NCBI GenBank assembly: GCA_013215145.1 | Contig: JABSRP010000025.1 | Span: forward strand, 1-64,000 | Length of the DNA: 64,000 nt | Direction: 5' to 3' | Source: Pseudobacteriovorax sp. | Lineage (GTDB): Bacteria; Bdellovibrionota_B; Oligoflexia; Oligoflexales; Oligoflexaceae | Notes under the pieces: model-generated | What the model was told of the DNA's origin: nothing | Database searches by the model: none | What the model saw: only the letters and a program-made list of their open reading frames with translations | In this document: in pieces, positions 35,778 to 44,678 of the stretch | How the letters are laid out: every line of letters starts with the position of its first letter | How positions within the stretch are numbered: the first letter of the stretch is position 1 | Made by a program: the position numbers and the translations under genes

Positions 35778-36497
35778 TTGCTAGCTGCCAATGTGTTACT
35801 GATAATCGTCTGTTTTTTTTCAAGTGCTATCGTTATGGCGCAGGAGACCGCGACTGAACCCAATACCGAAGAGTCTGAAGAGGACGCGGAACTCGAGGAC
35901 GATCAATCGAGTTTGGATTACTCTCAGTGGGAGCTTTTTCAGCTGTACAAAAGAAGCGCCCGCTTTGGTATGGGAACCACAGGCCCCTGGCATTTTTATA
36001 GCCTTGCCGGGGAATGGCACTATCAAGATAACCTAACCTTGCAGTTTGCCCTGGGAGGTGGTGGCTTTGAGTTATCTGGCAAGGCCGGCGGCAAAACAGT
36101 TCAAATCGATATTGCCTCTCGTTCCATCAACTTTGGTGTCCGTCACTACTTCACAGAAAAAGCCTTATTGTTTTACGAGCCAATCGTCGGTTTGAATTTT
36201 TGGTCGGGTCGTGTTCAACCTTTGGGTACCGATAACGTGAGCGATGTCGCTGCATCGGCGCTAACGAGTGATTTTAGTCACCGAGGCGTGACCCTTGGGC
36301 TAAAAACCGGCATGCAATGGATCTTTCAAAATCAAGTCTCCATTGAGTTTGCCATCCTTCAGCTATCTCATTCGTTTTTGCTTGGTCAGACCTATACCAA
36401 TAACACTCAGCAAGTCCGTGATGGGGTCCGTTCCCAAATCGGCTCGTCAAAGTCCTGGTCAGGTCTTAATCTTTCGGTAGGCTATCGGTTCGAATAA
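35778..36497 (+). CDS. Predicted outer-membrane beta-barrel protein
   Basis: The 239-residue protein has a signal peptide ending at VMAQE. It is followed by an acidic linker (about 25-48) and a series of amphipathic strands ending in an aromatic residue-rich C terminus (SVGYRFE). This is like small 8-stranded barrels of the OmpA/OmpW kind. I chose TTG 35778 because GGGGGA precedes it and it begins the signal peptide. GTG 35760 is open but has no ribosome binding site. Function is unknown. It converges with the DUF4360 gene. Confidence 0.6.
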   Translation: MLAANVLLIIVCFFSSAIVMAQETATEPNTEESEEDAELEDDQSSLDYSQWELFQLYKRSARFGMGTTGPWHFYSLAGEWHYQDNLTLQFALGGGGFELSGKAGGKTVQIDIASRSINFGVRHYFTEKALLFYEPIVGLNFWSGRVQPLGTDNVSDVAASALTSDFSHRGVTLGLKTGMQWIFQNQVSIEFAILQLSHSFLLGQTYTNNTQQVRDGVRSQIGSSKSWSGLNLSVGYRFE

Positions 36498-36519
36498 GAG
36501 TGATGAGCCGCTTGTTAGT

Positions 36520-37347
36520 CTACCTACTACGCCTATTGGAGATTTCCGTTGCCTGGCCACAAGTAAATTCGCAGGACTTTAGGCCAGGTCTTCGAGTTTC
36601 CAAGGCATTGCAGCGCCTTTGAGCCCGGTTTTGAGCGCGCATCCGAGCCTGTCGCGGTCTAGGTGCGGTTCCATGAACAGATACCTCGCGTAGCCTCTGT
36701 CCTTGTGCTCCGAATCTAGCTTGGATACGACAATAGGAGACGAATGTGGGACCGTTGCAGTCAATGAAACTCAGTCCGAGTTCTTGTTCTAACGAAGCAT
36801 CACTAGAATCCAATGTAACAAAACCGGCTTCGCCTTGACGGGTTCTTAGAGAGAGTGTCGTGTCAATGGTGATATCGAGGTTGCGGTTCTGAAGGCAAGG
36901 CCGATTGCGATTCGGTCTGAGATCTCGGCTCAGAATAAAGTCTCGCTCCAAGGGGCCTCTTACCTGGCGATTGATGAGCTGGATGGTACGTTCACGATTA
37001 AGGTTATTAATGGTTAGTTTACTATTGAGTCTAGCTTGGACCTGTTCTTCCATATAAATATAGCCTCGATGATCAACACTAAATAAGGCAACGGTTTTTC
37101 CTTGAGGTACATTCAAACGAAATCCTAGTTCACAGAACGTCCGATCCCTTCGGTTTGTCTCATCCACCTCGACAAAAAAATCACTGTAGACGAATGTGAC
37201 CGCTTCACCATCAATTGACGTGATTGCATTTACGGTTCCAACAGGACAACCTGGGCCCTGAGAGCTGACATTACTGATTTGTGCAAAACCTTGAGCAGCC
37301 ATTAAGGCGTAAAATAGGGCGCTTGTAGCTCTAAAAAGTGTTTTCAA
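36520..37347 (-). CDS. DUF4360-like secreted protein
   Basis: The protein of 275 residues has a signal peptide (ending GFAQ) and the start of a DUF4360 domain: GPGCPVGTV near residue 30, then a strand-rich stretch VTFVYSDFFVEV and the cysteine/arginine-containing middle region. The C-terminal third is very arginine-rich (for example RPRQARMRAQNRAQRR) with four cysteines. A TTG at 37347 with AAGGAG upstream is preferred to the ATG at 37374. DUF4360 has no assigned function. The protein is probably exported. Confidence 0.65.
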   Translation of the reverse strand: MKTLFRATSALFYALMAAQGFAQISNVSSQGPGCPVGTVNAITSIDGEAVTFVYSDFFVEVDETNRRDRTFCELGFRLNVPQGKTVALFSVDHRGYIYMEEQVQARLNSKLTINNLNRERTIQLINRQVRGPLERDFILSRDLRPNRNRPCLQNRNLDITIDTTLSLRTRQGEAGFVTLDSSDASLEQELGLSFIDCNGPTFVSYCRIQARFGAQGQRLREVSVHGTAPRPRQARMRAQNRAQRRCNALETRRPGLKSCEFTCGQATEISNRRSR

Positions 37348-37539
37348 CTCTATCTCCTTTTGGCTTGTTTTCACGGAAAGCTGGACTCACTTTGACGTTG
37401 CCGTTGGTAAAATGCAAGCGTTTAAATCGTCTCTTTTAGTCGGATTGAGTTCAATCAAAGACTTAGGGCTCTGGGTTTTTGAAGGGTAGGAGACTCGTAA
37501 TTAGTTTTGATTCGCAAACTTGGATTATAGATATTGGCC

Positions 37540-38502
37540 TTAACCAATCTTTTTCTTTTTGTGAGAGATTTGGTTCGTACCAAGTTTCTTCGCAATGGAT
37601 AGATTGTCTTGGGCAGAGAGGAAAAGTGCTTCTGGAGAATCAAAGCGATTTTTGAGTGGATGAAAATAACCGATTCCCTGAGATACAGAGACTTGAATCT
37701 GATGCTCCTTTTGCCCATAGGTTCTGTGAAATACTGACTCTTGAATCCTTTTGGCTAGTATCAGGGCTCCAGAATCACCAGTCTCTGGCAAGATGCAGAT
37801 AAAATCACAGTTCCATCCCCTTCCAATAAAGTCCTCGTTGCGAAGCATCTCGCTTAACTCTTTGCCCAGTTGCTTAGCAATAGTAGTTGATGAGAGATAC
37901 CCTCCTCGCGCTACCACATCCTCAAAATTATCAATGGCAACCATAAGGAGAGTTAAAGGAATATCAAATCGGACACAGCGTCGGAATTCTTCTGATAGTA
38001 TATTTAGCATATTGGGAAGGGCCCGTAGCTCGCTTATGGGATCTACGTTTTGCTGGTGGCTCAATTCCTCTTTGATGACACTAAGCTCTTGTCTTTGTTG
38101 CCTATTGCTATCTTCTAAGCGTTTTAAACGGAAGGCACCAATGCAGGTTTGGGCTAATAGCAACGCAGCTTGATCTGTGTGTAAAACGTAATCGCTCCTG
38201 CTGAGCTCACGGAGTTGGTCCAAGCTTTTGCATTGATGATCAGCAATGATGACGATGGCAATGTAGTTTTCTGCGACTTGATCGTTGCGGATTGTATCGG
38301 AAATCTCAATGGCTGAAGATCCTGCGATGCGCTCATCTATGACAACCACTGCCGGTTCAAAATCATCGAGTAGGTCGATGCTACTATCATAGGTGGACGC
38401 TGTCTCCACCACAAATGTTTTTGAAAGTTGCTCGGTATACGCAAGGAGATTGACAGCACTATTGCCTATGATGAGACATTTTCCTAGCTTTTCGACTGCC
38501 AT
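37540..38502 (-). CDS. Response-regulator-like protein with degenerate GGDEF domain
   Basis: The 320-residue protein has a receiver-like N terminus (residues 8-125; VVVIDERIAG marks the usual phospho-acceptor strand). This is followed by a coiled linker (about 130-150) and a C-terminal domain (155-310) with the GGDEF fold (PLTLLMVAIDNFEDV near 180, then VSVSQGIGYFHP near 275). The signature GG[DE]EF position reads GWNCDF, so diguanylate cyclase activity is unlikely. It may act as a receptor or scaffold. It is monocistronic, with the cytochrome-like gene upstream. Confidence 0.7.
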   Translation of the reverse strand: MAVEKLGKCLIIGNSAVNLLAYTEQLSKTFVVETASTYDSSIDLLDDFEPAVVVIDERIAGSSAIEISDTIRNDQVAENYIAIVIIADHQCKSLDQLRELSRSDYVLHTDQAALLLAQTCIGAFRLKRLEDSNRQQRQELSVIKEELSHQQNVDPISELRALPNMLNILSEEFRRCVRFDIPLTLLMVAIDNFEDVVARGGYLSSTTIAKQLGKELSEMLRNEDFIGRGWNCDFICILPETGDSGALILAKRIQESVFHRTYGQKEHQIQVSVSQGIGYFHPLKNRFDSPEALFLSAQDNLSIAKKLGTNQISHKKKKIG

Positions 38503-38569
38503 AAATCCCCTCTATTCCTGCCAAGAGGGGATCGGTATTTTTAGGATAAAAATGAGACATTTTTTGGCT

Positions 38570-39688
38570 TTACTGGGCTGGGCACCCAGCGACGTTGTTA
38601 TCAACATTAAACTCGGCACACCACCAGTTGATGTAGGCCTGTCCACTACCCACAGCACCTCCAGGGTGGTTAACTTCGCGACCAGTCCCTTCCTGAGTCA
38701 GCTCGTAACCGCGATTGTTCGTCGGACCGTGTGCGGCATTTGCATTTGTCGGCGTTGCAAGGTCTGGCCAAAGTGTATTGTAGTTAAAATCGTTGGCAGT
38801 GTGGCAACCACAACCATTGATGTTTAGAGTACCTAAGCCTGGAAACGCATTGTTTTGACGATAGGACATAAAAGATATCGGAGAACCGCCGAGTGGCTCT
38901 TCAACACCGTTCTTTACAGCGTAGACGTAAACTTGCTGCGACCGATTGTCCAATCGATCTGCTGGTACCGGAATCTGGAAGGCATGGTTGCCAATATCTG
39001 AGCTTTGAAATTTGTCGGCAACCACTTCGCCAATCAAGGTCCCATTGTCTTTATCACCGCCCATGTAGGCCTTTACCGTCATTTTTTGGGCAACGTTTTC
39101 GATATCTTTCGCATAACCGCCTACCACGTGGTTATCGACCCCTTGGAGTTTGACGTCTATGACTAACCCGACACTAGACGCGGCAGCTCCTGCAAATTCA
39201 AGGGCATACCATTCGATGGCGAGGGCACATAAATCTGTCTCTTCGTTGACGCAGATCTTCTCACCAGGATGTTCTGTTTTACCGAGCATGGGGTTGATAA
39301 ATTCGTTGTCGTTGGAAAAATCTCCCTTTTTCAAAAGTGAGAACATCTTTCCGTAATCGTATATCCTCTCATCACTGGCGTCAGGAACACCCAGAACTTC
39401 GCGGGGTGCATTGTGGCAACCAAGACAGGTTTCCGAGGCATCCCGGAACGCTGCTACGATTTTACCGTTGAAGAAGTCCTCGCCTTCTTTACTACCGTTA
39501 CCTTGTTTGGGGTCGGTAGCTGTGCCACCACCGCCAGGGCCATCCTTCGTCTGGTCACCATTATTACCGCCTGGATCGTTGGTGCCGGCGCGTGGGGCAG
39601 GTGACGCTGCCGTCTCGACTTTTGGTGAACATGCATAACCTGTTAAAAACATGGATGTTGTTAGCAAAATATGGCCTAGTACGCGCAT
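38570..39688 (-). CDS. Lipoprotein with one CxxCH haem-type motif
   Basis: The 372-residue protein starts at ATG 39688 (GGGGA upstream) with a lipobox (FLTGYAC). A glycine/asparagine/proline-rich linker (about 25-70) follows. A CLGCH motif near residue 90 fits c-type haem attachment, with later GCGCHTAN (CxCH, not canonical) near 293. It may be a mono-haem or di-haem cytochrome-like protein or a zinc-bound relative. The family is not recognised. The frame extends to 39760 but the signal peptide decides the start. Confidence 0.6.
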   Translation of the reverse strand: MRVLGHILLTTSMFLTGYACSPKVETAASPAPRAGTNDPGGNNGDQTKDGPGGGGTATDPKQGNGSKEGEDFFNGKIVAAFRDASETCLGCHNAPREVLGVPDASDERIYDYGKMFSLLKKGDFSNDNEFINPMLGKTEHPGEKICVNEETDLCALAIEWYALEFAGAAASSVGLVIDVKLQGVDNHVVGGYAKDIENVAQKMTVKAYMGGDKDNGTLIGEVVADKFQSSDIGNHAFQIPVPADRLDNRSQQVYVYAVKNGVEEPLGGSPISFMSYRQNNAFPGLGTLNINGCGCHTANDFNYNTLWPDLATPTNANAAHGPTNNRGYELTQEGTGREVNHPGGAVGSGQAYINWWCAEFNVDNNVAGCPAQ

Positions 39689-39922
39689 AGCGATCAATCC
39701 CCTCTTTGTACCTGTGTAAGGTCGATATCGGCTAATCTTGCGGATTTCTTTAGGACTCATTTGGTTTTTTAGAAGTTTCTGCAGCGCATTGAGGAAACGA
39801 TGAATTCTTTGCTGGTAGGCTTAGATTTTAGGGAAAGCTTTTGCGTGATATCACCCATTTTGCTTGCAAGGCTTGCATGTAACAATGATGCAAGACTCCC
39901 ATTCTAACAAGAGGACAGGTTC

Positions 39923-40243
39923 ATGAGCAGTCTCAAAAAATGTTTTGTTGCCCTTACGATTTTTTCCGTGCATTCCTTCGCGCATGCTGAAGAACAGAAA
40001 ACGGAAGCACCGGCTAGTTTTCCTAAAATGACGACCGAGTGTAAGCTTCCAGACGCGTATAGGAAGATTTGGATCGAATATGGAACCAGCGCAGGTGATA
40101 ATTGCGAGGTTCATTACCAGAGAGATCAAAATCCAGCGAAGGTCCTTTGGACCGCCGCCAAAGACCCTAACTACTGTATCGATAAGGCAAAAAACCTCAT
40201 CGAAAACACACTGTCGTCATTTACCTGTGCTGAAGTCAATTAG
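39923..40243 (+). CDS. Small secreted protein, unknown function
   Basis: This 106-residue protein has a signal peptide ending AHAEE near residue 24. The mature part of about 80 residues contains four cysteines (TECKL, NCEVHY, NYCID, TCAEVN), enough for two disulfides. A GAGGA-type ribosome binding site precedes the ATG. I recognise no family. It converges with hemJ, with a 13-base gap. Confidence 0.6.
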   Translation: MSSLKKCFVALTIFSVHSFAHAEEQKTEAPASFPKMTTECKLPDAYRKIWIEYGTSAGDNCEVHYQRDQNPAKVLWTAAKDPNYCIDKAKNLIENTLSSFTCAEVN

Positions 40244-40256
40244 CGTTCGATGCTTC

Positions 40257-40694
40257 CTAGGTCCATGGTTTTAAAATCACCATACAAACCACAAGTATCA
40301 TAAAAAGTGTCGGCACTTCGTTAAGGAAGCGAAGTGCTTTCGATCCCAATATTGTCTGATCGTTTTGGTAAAGCCTAACCTGTTTGGCAGCATGCATGGT
40401 GGAGGCAGTGATACCTAAAACGCCTATGAACTTTACTATAAACCAGGTCTGGCTCATAAGGAAAGGGTTTAAGGACACCATAGAGATTCCTGCGAGCCAA
40501 GAGACGACCATGGCTGGTATGGTGATCGCTTTGAGCAATCGCCTCGACATAGTTTTAAGTAGCTCATTGGTTTCTCCCGGCTTACAACCATGCTCGGAGG
40601 AGTAGATCAGGAGGCGGTAGAGGTAAAGAATACCCGCCATCCAGCTAATTATGGCGATCACATGAAGAGCCAAAATAGGTCTATACCAATACAT
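40257..40694 (-). CDS. hemJ: Protoporphyrinogen IX oxidase HemJ
   Basis: HemJ is a membrane enzyme that oxidises protoporphyrinogen IX in haem synthesis. The 145-residue, four-helix protein begins MYWYRPILALHVIAIISWMAGILYLYRL, matching the family with the conserved His11. The second region has LKTMSRRLLKAITIPAM and VKFIGVLGITASTMHA with conserved lysine and histidine residues. It overlaps the preceding 250-residue gene by 14 bases and may be cotranscribed with it. Confidence 0.88.
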   Translation of the reverse strand: MYWYRPILALHVIAIISWMAGILYLYRLLIYSSEHGCKPGETNELLKTMSRRLLKAITIPAMVVSWLAGISMVSLNPFLMSQTWFIVKFIGVLGITASTMHAAKQVRLYQNDQTILGSKALRFLNEVPTLFMILVVCMVILKPWT

Positions 40695-41433
40695 TATCGA
40701 GTCCTTTGCTTACGGTAATAGGAATATAACATAGAGTTTCGAGGCGGGACTTGCAATCTTTGGTAAGGTACTCGGCGTGAGATTTCTTTTTAGCCTCAAA
40801 AATCCGTCGATTAATCTTACCCTTCAAATCTAGTTCGCCCTGTGTTGGTTTAGATTGGTCTACCACGAACTCAACCCAGAGGTAGGTATTCGCGTTATAG
40901 GCAAATTGCACCAGAGTCTCTACCGTTTCGATTTGCCTGGGATCCCAGGGTTTGTCGACACGTTCTATAAATACGGCCAATGGACCTTTGCATTTGTCCT
41001 CGTCGGGAATAGGGACAAAGTTGCTTTGTTGATTGGTAGTAACTATGTGGACATCGATTCCAAACCGCCAGGTGCAAGCAAGGGCCATTTTCCAAAGTTC
41101 GAATTTGTGTTCTAAGGTGGTTTTGAGGACCTTACCTTGGGGCCGATACCCTTTCAAGGTGTCGCTAACGTGACGAAGAATCTTCGCACTCGAGGCAGGG
41201 TGAAAAGGAATACTAGCTTGTTCTGGAGGACCATAGGTCCTGTGAAACTGATCCAAGACCGCCTGGGTTTTTTCTAGGCGCGACTTCAATTGACAGCGTG
41301 AAACCGTGTTGTTTGCTAGAGATGACGAAAATCCCGTTCCACCACAACAGGGAAAGTGATTTTCCTGAAGGTGAAACCGACCATTCTCGTTTTCCAAACA
41401 TAGTGTCAAGCCGTTGAGGATAGGGTTCTCCAA
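40681..41433 (-). CDS. Degenerate DnaC-like protein, unknown function
   Basis: This 250-residue protein is not recognised by itself. It follows the DnaC-like gene and shares its order of features without the ATP-binding loop. A CCGGTGF motif near residue 29 resembles the CCDGIGY near residue 36 of the neighbour. PLAVFIERVDKPWDPRQIETVE near 151 parallels the Walker B region ILFIDELGKGRSSDWEMSI, and INRRIFEAKKK resembles its C-terminal region. No Walker A is present. It may be a non-catalytic partner of the DnaC-like protein; this is an inference from a manual comparison. Confidence 0.45.
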   Translation of the reverse strand: MENPILNGLTLCLENENGRFHLQENHFPCCGGTGFSSSLANNTVSRCQLKSRLEKTQAVLDQFHRTYGPPEQASIPFHPASSAKILRHVSDTLKGYRPQGKVLKTTLEHKFELWKMALACTWRFGIDVHIVTTNQQSNFVPIPDEDKCKGPLAVFIERVDKPWDPRQIETVETLVQFAYNANTYLWVEFVVDQSKPTQGELDLKGKINRRIFEAKKKSHAEYLTKDCKSRLETLCYIPITVSKGLDNVLV

Positions 41434-41458
41434 CGAGCGTAAAATACATTTTCCTTGT

Positions 41459-42439
41459 TCAGCGGTAATCGTCCAACCCTCGACTTGCGCCTGAGCGATT
41501 GGGCTGAGGCGGAGGAGGAGTCTCCTGCAACTTTGGAATCAACTGCTTGCGGTAATCCTCACCAGTTAGCTCTTTGATGAGGCAGGTTTCCACCAGTCTG
41601 GAATAGATGCGTTGTCCGACCCTTTTTTCTAAGGTCTCGTATCCATCTAAGTTGAAATTGCCAAAACTCCCTTCGTCTAAATCCTTTTGATTCATGGGAG
41701 TATAGCGCTCTGGGCCCAAGTTATAATTGGTCGTGGCCACAATGATTTTGTTGCGATTATATCGTCCCATAATGATTTGATCGATGATGGACATTTCCCA
41801 ATCACTCGAACGTCCCTTGCCAAGTTCGTCGATAAAGAGGATATCGACGTCGATGAGAGGGTTAAGTATATTGCTGTCCGATCGAGAGTGTGCGTAGGCA
41901 CCTTTAATTTCGTTGAGCAACTGAAAAAAATCGACAAACTTAACGCTTAGTCCACGGGCTGCGAAATTCTTTGCAATCGCCGCAAGCAGATACGTCTTGC
42001 CCACCCCAACGGGGCCACCGAGGATGAGACCCTGAGGCGCGTTAGGGTTAAACTCCCGCACCCAACTGGCCACAAATTGACGGATCTGGCGGCCATTTCC
42101 CGTAAAGTTCACAAAGTTATCTAGTTTGGCGTAACAATAGCGTGCTGGTATCTGCGCCTGATTGAGCACGTTGACAATTCTGTTGGGGCTTGGAGTGCGA
42201 CAGGGTACCGAACTACCACTTTGGAGGCTTCGTGTTTTTCCAAAGCAGGTCTCGCACGAACTGACACAGTCACATAGGTTGCCTCTTAGAAAAGCACCTA
42301 CTGGCTTTAAGTTGTATCCAATACCGTCACAACAATCTAGATGTTCTCTAAGTGCGCAATATGGTATCTCTGTATGATCAGTTTTACCAGGTGCAGGTGA
42401 AAACAGCTCTTCTGTTAGTTTTCGCTTCGTTTTGGTCAT
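41459..42439 (-). CDS. DnaC/IstB-like ATPase (putative helicase loader)
   Basis: The 326-residue protein has an N-terminal cysteine-rich region (residues 25-70; CCDGIGY, NLCDCVSSCETC) likely to bind zinc. A AAA+ domain follows, with Walker A GGPVGVGKTY near 142, Walker B DILFIDELGKG near 198 and a sensor I asparagine in IIVATTNYN near 233. The arrangement matches DnaC/DnaI-type helicase loaders. It starts a minus-strand run with the degenerate relative and hemJ, and diverges from pepA. No dnaB lies nearby. Confidence 0.75.
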   Translation of the reverse strand: MTKTKRKLTEELFSPAPGKTDHTEIPYCALREHLDCCDGIGYNLKPVGAFLRGNLCDCVSSCETCFGKTRSLQSGSSVPCRTPSPNRIVNVLNQAQIPARYCYAKLDNFVNFTGNGRQIRQFVASWVREFNPNAPQGLILGGPVGVGKTYLLAAIAKNFAARGLSVKFVDFFQLLNEIKGAYAHSRSDSNILNPLIDVDILFIDELGKGRSSDWEMSIIDQIIMGRYNRNKIIVATTNYNLGPERYTPMNQKDLDEGSFGNFNLDGYETLEKRVGQRIYSRLVETCLIKELTGEDYRKQLIPKLQETPPPPQPNRSGASRGLDDYR

Positions 42440-42509
42440 CGAAATCTTTCATCTCGTTTGTCGGATTTCCGTTACTACACCTACCTAGCATAATAGGAAA
42501 GGCCTTTTC

Positions 42510-44018
42510 ATGGCAGTCAAAAATTGTCGAGTTTCATCTTTAAGAGAGCAACCTAACCTAGAATCCTTCGACGGCATCCTTATCCTACTCCCTGCTCAAA
42601 CTACTCCAAATAGTGATAGTCGTAATGACCTAAAGGCAATCCTAGGCGATGATCTTGTTGAGGCGGCTATGTCATTGCTGAAGAAGACCGGGAAAAAAGC
42701 TAAACCGTCCGATAGGATCACCTGGGATCTTGATGCCGAGAAACGTCTGAGTATTTTATGGATATCTAAAGATGCTAAGGCCTTCCAGATCCTCACCGAT
42801 TGCCGTAAGGCGGCTGGAGATTTACTTGCGAATAAAGCCAAAAAGCTTGCTGTTTTTTGCAGCGGATTTGAACAAGATGCATCAATCCTTGAGAACGCCT
42901 TCGCCGCTTTATACTCTCACTCATATCATTTCAAAAAATATGGATCTAAAGTGGAGACGGAAGAGGACTTAGCGACGGTTGATCTCATCTCGAACTCTAA
43001 CACACCGATTCCCGAGGGTGCAGGAAGCAGTTGGCTAGCTCTAAATACCGAGCAGTCATTTGTCAGGGATCTTGTCACGCGAGCCGGAAATGATCTCACG
43101 CCAAAGGTCTATTGTGATGAAGTTATGTCTTGGGCAAAATCCGAAAATATATCTGCAGAAAAGTTTTCCTACGATCAGTTAAAAGATATGGGTGCAGGTG
43201 CATTTATTGCGGTGGCACAAGGTTCGACTCATAAACAATCGGCTATCATCAAGCTGACTCATGATTCGGGAAAGCCGGGCCCTAAGATTTGTTACGTTGG
43301 CAAAGGAGTCACCTTCGATACCGGGGGAAACAACTTAAAGCCAGCCACTAGTATGTTCGGCATGGAAGGAGATATGGCTGGCTCCGCAGTGGCTCTTGCT
43401 AGTTTTCGCTTGGCTGTAAAAGAGAATTGGTCTGGTCACCATTCTTGTTACCTAGCCATCAGCGATAATTTAATTGGAGATCTAGCTTACAAACCTAACG
43501 ATGTGATTACTGCCCTTAATCAAAAAACCATAGAAATCGTACATACTGATGCCGAAGGACGTATGCTTCTTGCAGATACTCTTTGTTTGGCCTCGAGAGA
43601 AAAACCTGATTTGATTCTGGATTATGCGAGTCTAACGGGAGCCTGTATTAGAGCTCTCGGAGACGGATATTCTGGTGTTTTTTGCAATCGAAGTGAATGG
43701 AACGATAGTCTTATACAGGCTGGGATGACATCAGGAGAAAGGGTCTGGCCATTTCCTTTGGATGAGGATTATGGCGAAAGTCTCAAATCGGATGTTGCTG
43801 ATATAAAGCAGTGTCGCCTAACAGGAGGCGCTGATCATATTGAAGCCGCCTATTTTTTAAGGCAATTTCTTGAGGGCGACTGTCTATGGGTTCATGTTGA
43901 TCTAGCAGCTAGTCATCGACCAGGGGGGCTGGCTCACGTAGCCTCGGATGTGACGGGGTTTGGCGTTAGGTTTACCCAAGAGTTTGTTTCCGGGTTCATT
44001 ATGAACTCACAGAGTTAG
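42510..44018 (+). CDS. pepA: Leucyl aminopeptidase (M17)
   Basis: This 502-residue M17 aminopeptidase is of normal length. Family motifs around the two-metal site are VGKGVTFDTGGNNLKP near residue 268, MEGDMAGSA near 287, and the signature HTDAEGRMLLAD near 347. It releases N-terminal residues from peptides in the cytoplasm. The peptide import operon at 9-14 kb could feed it, but no linkage is implied. A GGAAAGG ribosome binding site precedes the ATG. Confidence 0.92.
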   Translation: MAVKNCRVSSLREQPNLESFDGILILLPAQTTPNSDSRNDLKAILGDDLVEAAMSLLKKTGKKAKPSDRITWDLDAEKRLSILWISKDAKAFQILTDCRKAAGDLLANKAKKLAVFCSGFEQDASILENAFAALYSHSYHFKKYGSKVETEEDLATVDLISNSNTPIPEGAGSSWLALNTEQSFVRDLVTRAGNDLTPKVYCDEVMSWAKSENISAEKFSYDQLKDMGAGAFIAVAQGSTHKQSAIIKLTHDSGKPGPKICYVGKGVTFDTGGNNLKPATSMFGMEGDMAGSAVALASFRLAVKENWSGHHSCYLAISDNLIGDLAYKPNDVITALNQKTIEIVHTDAEGRMLLADTLCLASREKPDLILDYASLTGACIRALGDGYSGVFCNRSEWNDSLIQAGMTSGERVWPFPLDEDYGESLKSDVADIKQCRLTGGADHIEAAYFLRQFLEGDCLWVHVDLAASHRPGGLAHVASDVTGFGVRFTQEFVSGFIMNSQS

Positions 44019-44051
44019 TGCTTGCCCATATCCAAATAGCTTTTTAAAATT

Positions 44052-44438
44052 TTACCAGCGCGGTCGGTAAAGCCATTCCAACCCACCGCGCCGCTGGGTG
44101 ACCGCATACTTTTGACCTTCCATTGTAATGTTTACGACAGCTTTTTTGTTGCCAGACACAGCATTGAGCAAAATTGCATTCCCCCAGCTGAATGCCAGAC
44201 ACAAGACTAGTGTGCAGGTCCAAAAAATCAGCGGGTTATCTTTCCACCAGGTCGGTCGATACCATATTTGGCTGCAGTAGAGAGTCAGGAAAGGAAGGGC
44301 AAAAAAACCGTAAAATATCCCGCGGTATTCGTCAAATTCATCCGAAACCCAAAGGGTCCCGTAAAATCCTGTGGCCAGATAAACCATGAATAATGCAAAA
44401 CAATAGCGGCGGAATCCTTGATTTTGTAAAACATTCAA
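44052..44438 (-). CDS. Small integral membrane protein, unknown function
   Basis: This 128-residue protein has three or four predicted membrane helices (about 10-28, 38-55, 70-90). It ends in a basic segment (YAVTQRRGGLEWLYRPRW). The sequence is rich in tryptophan and tyrosine. It matches no family I know and has no signal peptide. It converges with pepA and diverges from the TIGR02147 gene. Confidence 0.6.
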   Translation of the reverse strand: MNVLQNQGFRRYCFALFMVYLATGFYGTLWVSDEFDEYRGIFYGFFALPFLTLYCSQIWYRPTWWKDNPLIFWTCTLVLCLAFSWGNAILLNAVSGNKKAVVNITMEGQKYAVTQRRGGLEWLYRPRW

Positions 44439-44678
44439 GGTTCATCTCCCTTAGTTCTTTGGTTTTTCTCTATTATATCCGATGAGCGCTGTTACTGAAA
44501 TGTCTGTGATTTCCTCTGTTTGACTTTTTCTAGAATACGCCTGAATACAGATAAAACATTGAAATATTGTAAATTTCACTGCAGTGACCGATAAATAGAT
44601 CATGAGAAAGCTGGGTCTGCAGAATACGCCGCCTGATCTCATGAGTCACCTTAGAATTATAAGCCTTGGAGCATCGGC

